From Chelativorans salis (GTDB taxonomy: Bacteria > Pseudomonadota > Alphaproteobacteria > Rhizobiales > Rhizobiaceae), in contig NZ_JAOCZP010000001.1 in the NCBI RefSeq assembly GCF_025336525.1, forward strand, positions 124,001 through 188,000: DNA of 64,000 bases. The letters are read 5' to 3'. A program made the position numbers and the translations under genes. Position 1 is the stretch's first letter. Every line of letters starts with the position of its first letter. Under the pieces are notes generated by a model, which was not told the DNA's origin, searched no databases, and saw only the letters and a program-made list of their open reading frames with translations. This document shows positions 59,550 through 64,000 of this stretch, one piece after another.

Positions 59550-61532
59550 CTATTCCCCCGTCGGCAGTTTCAGCTCTTGACCTGCGCCGACACGGTCTGG
59601 GTCGCCTCGCAGGAAGGGGTTCAATTCGAGGATATCGTGATAGCGGTTCCCGTCGCCCAGTTCGTCCACGGCGATGGACCATAGCGTCTGTCCCGGCTTC
59701 ACCGTGTAGGTCCGCGTTGCGGCCGCATCCGTCTGCGCCTCCAGTTCTCCGGCAGCACCGTCATTCACCACGTTGCGCGCCGTGCCGGCGGCATCGGCGA
59801 GCTTCTCGCCCTCCTCGGGCGGGAGGCCTTCGGACAGCTTCTTTTCAACCTCGGCCACAAGTTCGGGCTCGGGATCGAGGTTGAGCGCATGCGACCACTG
59901 ATAACGCGCCTCCAGCCTGCGGCCGACGCGCCAGTATGCGTCGCCCAGATGGTCGTTGAGCACCGCATCGTCCGGACGCAGGGAAACGGCACGCTCCAGC
60001 TGTTCAACCGCCTTGTCGTACTCGCCCAGCCGGTAATGCGCCCAGCCAAGCGAATCGACGATGTAGCCGTCGCTCGGGCGCAGCTCGACGGCGCGGCGGA
60101 TAAGGTCCATCGCCTCCTCCAGGTGCATGTTCATATCGACCCAGGAATAGCCGAGATAGTTCATGACCTGAGGATGGTCCGGGTAAAGCTCCAGCGCCGT
60201 TTTGAAGTTTGGCTCGGCCTTGGACCACTCCTTGAGCCGCTCATTGGCGATGCCGCGCTGGTAGAAGATGTTCCAATGCTGGCGCTCCGGCTCCTCGATC
60301 TGCGCCACGGCGCGGTCGTAAAGATCGGCGGCGGAGCGGTAGTCCTTCTGCGCGGCATAGACCCCGCCGAGCGCGAGATAGGCGCGCATATCGGAAGGAT
60401 CGGCGCCCAGAACCTTCTTTAGATGATCGATGGCCTCGTCGTTGCGATCGAGATCGGCGAGGTTCAGGCCGATCTGGAACTCGGCGGTGCGCGCCCACGG
60501 CGAGCTTTCGTCGATTTGCTCATAGAAGGCGATGGCCCGCTCTGGCTCCTGCTGCCTTTCGGCAACCTGCGCGAGCTGCAGGAGGATGGCGTCGTTTCCA
60601 GGCCGCAGCGCCTGCGCGAAACGAAGATAGAGCCGAACAAAGGCATCGCCGCCGCCGCTGGAAAGCTCGGTGGCGATGTTGAGCAGGATTTCCGAGGCTC
60701 CCTCGGCGGGTGCCGCCACCGGCGGGACGAGTTTTTCGCCGACCGTCAGCCGCTCGCGCAGCACGGGAACGGAGGCGACGGCGCCGCCCAGTTCCTCCGT
60801 CCGGCCGAGCACCTCTCTCGCTTTCTCGGCCTCGCCGAGTTGCGACAGATGGGCAGCATAGGCCTCGCCCAGGCGGCCAAGCGTCTCGGGCGCCACGGAG
60901 CGCGGCGCTATCCCAGCGAACAGCTCCTCGAAGGCCTCCGTGGCTTGCGTTTCCCGGCCGCCCTGGCTCAACATCAGCGCCCGCTGGTAGTTCTTGAACA
61001 AACCGTACCAGCTCGGCCCTTCGAGACCATCCAGATGGTCGAGCGCGCCGTCCAGGTTACCCTGCCCTGCAATGGCCCAAGCGGTCATGATACCGGTGAT
61101 CAGCCGATCGAGGTCGGACTCAACCACGATCTTCAACCAACGCTCGGCCGCGCCGAAATCGCCTTTGCGAAGAGCGTCCACGGCAAGCGTCAGCCGCGAG
61201 AAGCGCTCCACCTCCGGTTCGGACTGCAGTCTCTCGGCGTGAGGCAGCGCCTCGTCCAGCCGGCCCTGCGAGACGAGCGCCAGGAGCAGGCTCTGTTGCA
61301 GCGATACATTGTCCGGGTCGTAGGAGAGCGCGCGTTCGTAGTATGTGGCAGCGCTTTCCAGGTCGTCGTCGGCTTCCGCCGCCCTGCCGGCGAGATAGGC
61401 GCCGGAGAAGGAATGCGTGGGCACGGTCTCGACCGAATTCGCCGTCTCCTTGGCGAATCCCGCATCGAGCGAGAACGCCATGAACGCCGCCAGTGCCGCG
61501 GTCGCTTTCAATCCTGTTTTCATTCGCCGCAT
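59550..61532 (-). CDS. Exported TPR-repeat protein with C-terminal LysM domain
   Basis: The 660-residue protein has a signal peptide ([19 protein letters not shown]), about ten tetratricopeptide-like helical pairs (roughly residues 45-560; for example [20 protein letters not shown] and [20 protein letters not shown]), and a C-terminal LysM (about 607-657; [20 protein letters not shown] and [20 protein letters not shown]). TPR parts bind partner proteins; LysM binds peptidoglycan. A periplasmic scaffold held to the wall is a fair inference. AGGGACA upstream supports ATG 61532. Confidence 0.88.
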   Translation of the reverse strand: MRRMKTGLKATAALAAFMAFSLDAGFAKETANSVETVPTHSFSGAYLAGRAAEADDDLESAATYYERALSYDPDNVSLQQSLLLALVSQGRLDEALPHAERLQSEPEVERFSRLTLAVDALRKGDFGAAERWLKIVVESDLDRLITGIMTAWAIAGQGNLDGALDHLDGLEGPSWYGLFKNYQRALMLSQGGRETQATEAFEELFAGIAPRSVAPETLGRLGEAYAAHLSQLGEAEKAREVLGRTEELGGAVASVPVLRERLTVGEKLVPPVAAPAEGASEILLNIATELSSGGGDAFVRLYLRFAQALRPGNDAILLQLAQVAERQQEPERAIAFYEQIDESSPWARTAEFQIGLNLADLDRNDEAIDHLKKVLGADPSDMRAYLALGGVYAAQKDYRSAADLYDRAVAQIEEPERQHWNIFYQRGIANERLKEWSKAEPNFKTALELYPDHPQVMNYLGYSWVDMNMHLEEAMDLIRRAVELRPSDGYIVDSLGWAHYRLGEYDKAVEQLERAVSLRPDDAVLNDHLGDAYWRVGRRLEARYQWSHALNLDPEPELVAEVEKKLSEGLPPEEGEKLADAAGTARNVVNDGAAGELEAQTDAAATRTYTVKPGQTLWSIAVDELGDGNRYHDILELNPFLRGDPDRVGAGQELKLPTGE

Positions 61533-61662
61533 TTGTCCCTTATGTCCGGCCGTATGCGTTGCAGCGCCCGCAACGCTGGAAAGGCTGTGCCCTATGGCAA
61601 GAGCATGGCCTTTTTGCGATGACGCTTCAACGTATAATGGTCATTTTTCGGCCGGTCGCTGA

Positions 61663-62694
61663 TCACGTCACCCGGCTGATGCAGAAATCGATGACGTCGA
61701 AGAGCGCCGCTTTCTGCGGCGTTGCCTTCAAGGGCGCCAGCGCGTCGCGGGCGATCTCGCCGAAATGACGGGCCCGGCCGATCGTATCGCCGATGGCACC
61801 GTGCTTGTTCATCAGCCCGATGGCCTTTTCGAGCGCAGCGTCGTCGCACTCGTTCTCCTCGATGGCGCATTTCCAGAAGCCGCGCTCCTCTTCGGAGCCG
61901 CGGCGGTAACTCAGGATCACCGGCAGGGTCACCTTGCCCTCACGGAAATCATCGCCGATGTTCTTGCCGAGGTCGCTGCTGTTGCCGCCGTAGTCTAGCG
62001 CGTCGTCGACGAGCTGGAAGGCGAGCCCCAGATTGGCACCGAAGGAGCGGAGCGCTGCGCGGTCGTTGCGCGATGCCTCGGCGATGACAGGGCCAACCTC
62101 GGCGGCGGCGGAAAAGAGCGCGGCGGTCTTGGCCTTGATGACGGCCAGATACTCGTCTTCCGTCGTCTCCAGGTTTTTGGCCACGCCAAGCTGCATAACT
62201 TCGCCTTCGGCGATGACGGAGGCAGCGGCGGAAAGAATGTCGAGCGCGTCCAGCGAGCCGACGTCGACCATCATGCGGAAGGCCTGGCCGAGCAGGAAGT
62301 CGCCGACCAGAACGCTCGCCTGGTTGCCCCAGATCATGCGCGCCGTCTTGCGGCCGCGCCGCATATCGCTCTCGTCCACGACGTCATCGTGGAGCAGCGT
62401 GGCCGTATGCATGAACTCCACACTGGTGGCGAGCTTCACGTGGCCCTCGCCCGCGTAACCGAACATCTGCGCTGCGGCCAGCGTCACCATGGGGCGGAGG
62501 CGCTTTCCTCCGGAGGAGATCAAGTGGCGGGCAAGCTCAGGGATCAATTCCACGTCCGAACCCGCCTTGGAGAGGATGAGTTCGTTGACGCGCCCCATAT
62601 CGTCCTTAGTCAGGTCGATCAGACCATCGATCGAAGCCGCACTGCGCTTGCCGCCTTCGAGATTCACTACGACGCCCACCGGGAGTTCCTCCAT
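61663..62694 (-). CDS. Polyprenyl diphosphate synthase (octaprenyl/decaprenyl type)
   Basis: The 343-residue trans-prenyltransferase has the first Asp-rich motif LLHDDVVDESDMRRG and the second region QLVDDALDYGGNSSDLGKN, plus SGGKRLRPMVTLAA. It extends farnesyl diphosphate to the long chain used for ubiquinone; chain length (C50 is usual in rhizobia, C40 elsewhere) cannot be read reliably. It lies upstream of the TPR gene and is divergent from the DUF2007 gene. Confidence 0.95.
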   Translation of the reverse strand: MEELPVGVVVNLEGGKRSAASIDGLIDLTKDDMGRVNELILSKAGSDVELIPELARHLISSGGKRLRPMVTLAAAQMFGYAGEGHVKLATSVEFMHTATLLHDDVVDESDMRRGRKTARMIWGNQASVLVGDFLLGQAFRMMVDVGSLDALDILSAAASVIAEGEVMQLGVAKNLETTEDEYLAVIKAKTAALFSAAAEVGPVIAEASRNDRAALRSFGANLGLAFQLVDDALDYGGNSSDLGKNIGDDFREGKVTLPVILSYRRGSEEERGFWKCAIEENECDDAALEKAIGLMNKHGAIGDTIGRARHFGEIARDALAPLKATPQKAALFDVIDFCISRVT

Positions 62695-62835
62695 TCCATG
62701 ATTTCCGGGCAGCCGCCCGGTCCGGACTTTATGGCCGCAATCGCCCTTGCCGCAAGCGGCGAATTGGCACGCAAGGCGGGTTAGGACAACCGCTCGGCAT
62801 TTACAAGCGCCGGTTGACCTGCCAACGTCGCTGCC

Positions 62836-63057
62836 ATGATCGAGCTCATCCGCACCAACGACGCCGTCACCATCTCCTTCGTCGAGAGCCTGCTGCGTGA
62901 CGCCGGTATTGACTATCTGGTCGCCGACCAGAACATGAGCATCATGGAAGGCTCCCTCGGAGTGCTACCGCGCCGTGTGCTCGTCGACACGGAAGAGGCG
63001 GAAGCAGCGCGGCGACTTCTGGCCGATGCCGGCGTGATGGACGGCGACGCCGGCTGA
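62836..63057 (+). CDS. DUF2007 family protein
   Basis: The 73-residue protein fits the small DUF2007 fold (IELIRTNDAVTISFVESLL, then DYLVADQNMSIMEGSLG and RVLVDTEEAEAARRLLADAG), also described as a signal-transducing PII-like or putative sensor domain. No function known. It starts a plus-strand run with the methyltransferase, 4 bp downstream. Confidence 0.88.
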   Translation: MIELIRTNDAVTISFVESLLRDAGIDYLVADQNMSIMEGSLGVLPRRVLVDTEEAEAARRLLADAGVMDGDAG

Positions 63058-63061
63058 GCCG

Positions 63062-63835
63062 ATGCCCGAAGCGATGGCCTTCACCACCGACGCCTTCCAC
63101 CGCGGCCGCTTCCATCTCGTTCAACCCGCGGGCAAGGGGCACCGCGCCGGCCTCGACGCCATGCTTCTCGCCGGTGCGGTGCCGGAAGGCTTCAGCGGGC
63201 TCCTCGCCGATCTCGGCGCCGGCGCCGGGGCGGCGGGCTTTGCCGTCGCCGCGCGTTGCCCGCAGGCGCGCGTCGTGCTGGTGGAGCGTGCGGCGGAGAT
63301 GGCTGCCTGCGCCCGCGAGAGCCTCGCGTTGCCTGAGAACGAAGCGCTGGCGTCCCGGATTACCATTGTTGAGGCCGATGTGGAGTTGTCTGGCCGGGAG
63401 CGGCAGAGCGTAGGGCTCACCGATCGATCCTTCGACTTCGTCGTCATGAACCCGCCCTTCAACGCGGCGCACGACAGGGCGACGCCGGATACGCTCAAAC
63501 GGCAGGCCCATGTGATGGAGGACGGCCTATTCGAGCGCTGGCTGAGGACGGCAGCCGCCATCGCGAAACCCGGCGCGGGGCTGGCGATCATCGCCCGTCC
63601 TGGTTCGATCGCCGAAATCCTCTCCGCCCTCGCCGGCCGCTTCGGCAGCGCAGAAGTTCTGCCCATCCACCCGCGCCCGCAGGTCGAGGCGATCCGCATC
63701 GTCGTCAGGGCGCGCAAGGGCGCGCGGGGAGGCCTGCGCCTTCAGCCGCCGCTCATCCTCCATGGAGAGGGCAATGGCTTTACGCGACGCGCCGAGATGG
63801 TGATCAACGGCCGGGCAACCCTTTTGGGCGTTTGA
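63062..63835 (+). CDS. TrmN6/YfiC-like N6-adenine methyltransferase
   Basis: The 257-residue SAM enzyme has a glycine-rich motif I (LLADLGAGAGAAGFAVAARC), an acidic motif II (VVLVERAAEMAA) and the catalytic NPPF in VVMNPPFNAAHD. This is the group containing tRNA1(Val) A37 methyltransferase; related proteins act on other RNAs or proteins, so the target is tentative. It follows DUF2007 and precedes the S49 peptidase, the common rhizobial order. Confidence 0.85.
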   Translation: MPEAMAFTTDAFHRGRFHLVQPAGKGHRAGLDAMLLAGAVPEGFSGLLADLGAGAGAAGFAVAARCPQARVVLVERAAEMAACARESLALPENEALASRITIVEADVELSGRERQSVGLTDRSFDFVVMNPPFNAAHDRATPDTLKRQAHVMEDGLFERWLRTAAAIAKPGAGLAIIARPGSIAEILSALAGRFGSAEVLPIHPRPQVEAIRIVVRARKGARGGLRLQPPLILHGEGNGFTRRAEMVINGRATLLGV

Positions 63836-63916
63836 CGTTCATTCAGGCGGGCGCCATTGCGCAGCGCCGGCAAATGCCTACATGACAACGGACCCGAGGC
63901 ACTGGAGACCCTGCCA

Positions 63917-64000
63917 TTGAAACAGCCGCTGTCGCGCCTTCTGCCGAAATCGCTTCGTTCCGACATCACCACCATCCCCGTCGTCAGGCTGCAAGGCACC
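63917..64000 (+). CDS. S49-family peptidase (SppA-like), N-terminal start (partial)
   Basis: Only the first 28 codons are in the window. The peptide LKQPLSRLLPKSLRSDITTI followed by PVVRLQGT resembles the N-terminus of the SppA-like S49 peptidases that follow the DUF2007-methyltransferase pair in rhizobia. The start is TTG at 63917 with GGAG upstream; no ATG is in frame. The call leans on context and a short match. Confidence 0.6.
   Translation, partial: MKQPLSRLLPKSLRSDITTIPVVRLQGT

Overview
This window looks like ordinary core chromosome of a GC-rich alphaproteobacterium of the order Hyphomicrobiales (Rhizobiales), probably near the Phyllobacteriaceae/Rhizobiaceae. The evidence is a CcrM-type GANTC methyltransferase with a CtrA-like box in front of it, the cytochrome aa3 cluster ctaC-ctaD-ctaB-coxF-ctaG-ctaE running on into DUF983-surf1-ispH-thrB-rnhA, the HDAC-xseB-dxs-tlyA-rRNA methyltransferase string, an invasion-associated locus B gene, a riboflavin RibB with a worn-out GTP cyclohydrolase II domain, and a separate-subunit glycyl-tRNA synthetase. 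The genus is an inference from gene order and protein style; no rRNA, tRNA or plasmid marker was seen.

Layout. 1-3.9 kb: end of mutY, two HAD phosphatases, an alpha/beta hydrolase and ccrM. 3.9-10.8 kb: a lipoprotein, then a likely operon thrC, M16 peptidase, GNAT acetyltransferase and a membrane GGDEF/EAL protein with a degenerate cyclase site. 11.0-13.9 kb: a small accessory-looking patch with an ArsR-type regulator behind two tandem operators, an SRPBCC protein, a GFA-family protein, a hydrolase-LuxR fusion and a small secreted protein. 14.2-16.4 kb: YqgE/AlgH, a DsbD-like periplasmic protein and peroxiredoxin. 16.4-25.4 kb: the minus-strand rnhA/thrB/ispH/surf1/cytochrome oxidase cluster, including a 53-codon coxF. 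25.7-28.6 kb: ialB-like gene, tldD, Sir2 deacylase. 28.6-35.3 kb: chrA, RNA methyltransferase, tlyA, dxs, xseB, HDAC family gene.

35.5-39.0 kb: a Tat-exported metallo-hydrolase, a membrane protein, and a divergent tetR/MFS pair with three palindromic operators. 39.0-45.8 kb: ribB, aroC, DUF1344, phosphoglycerate-mutase-like gene, fabI, a DnaJ-class chaperone, an exported protein, pdxH and a small glycine-rich membrane protein. 45.8-55.5 kb: enoyl-CoA hydratase with acyl-CoA dehydrogenase, a small zinc-ribbon protein, purD, ubiA, a DUF6101-like gene, an FAD oxidoreductase with Sua5/TsaC, and two small exported or membrane genes. 55.5-64 kb: glyS, a 173-bp inverted-repeat element, a small exported protein, glyQ, a TPR-LysM protein, a polyprenyl diphosphate synthase, DUF2007, a TrmN6-like methyltransferase and the start of an S49 peptidase.

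Most genes are housekeeping: threonine synthesis (thrB, thrC), isoprenoid and quinone supply (dxs, ispH, polyprenyl synthase, ubiA), heme-copper respiration, translation (glyQS, tsaC, RNA methyltransferases), cofactors (ribB, pdxH) and aromatic/fatty-acid synthesis. I did not find a convincing new multi-gene system. The best second looks are the hydrolase-LuxR fusion with a cysteine in place of the nucleophile serine, the two regulator/operator arrays, the degenerate GGDEF and GCHII domains, the intergenic repeats, and several conserved-looking small proteins.
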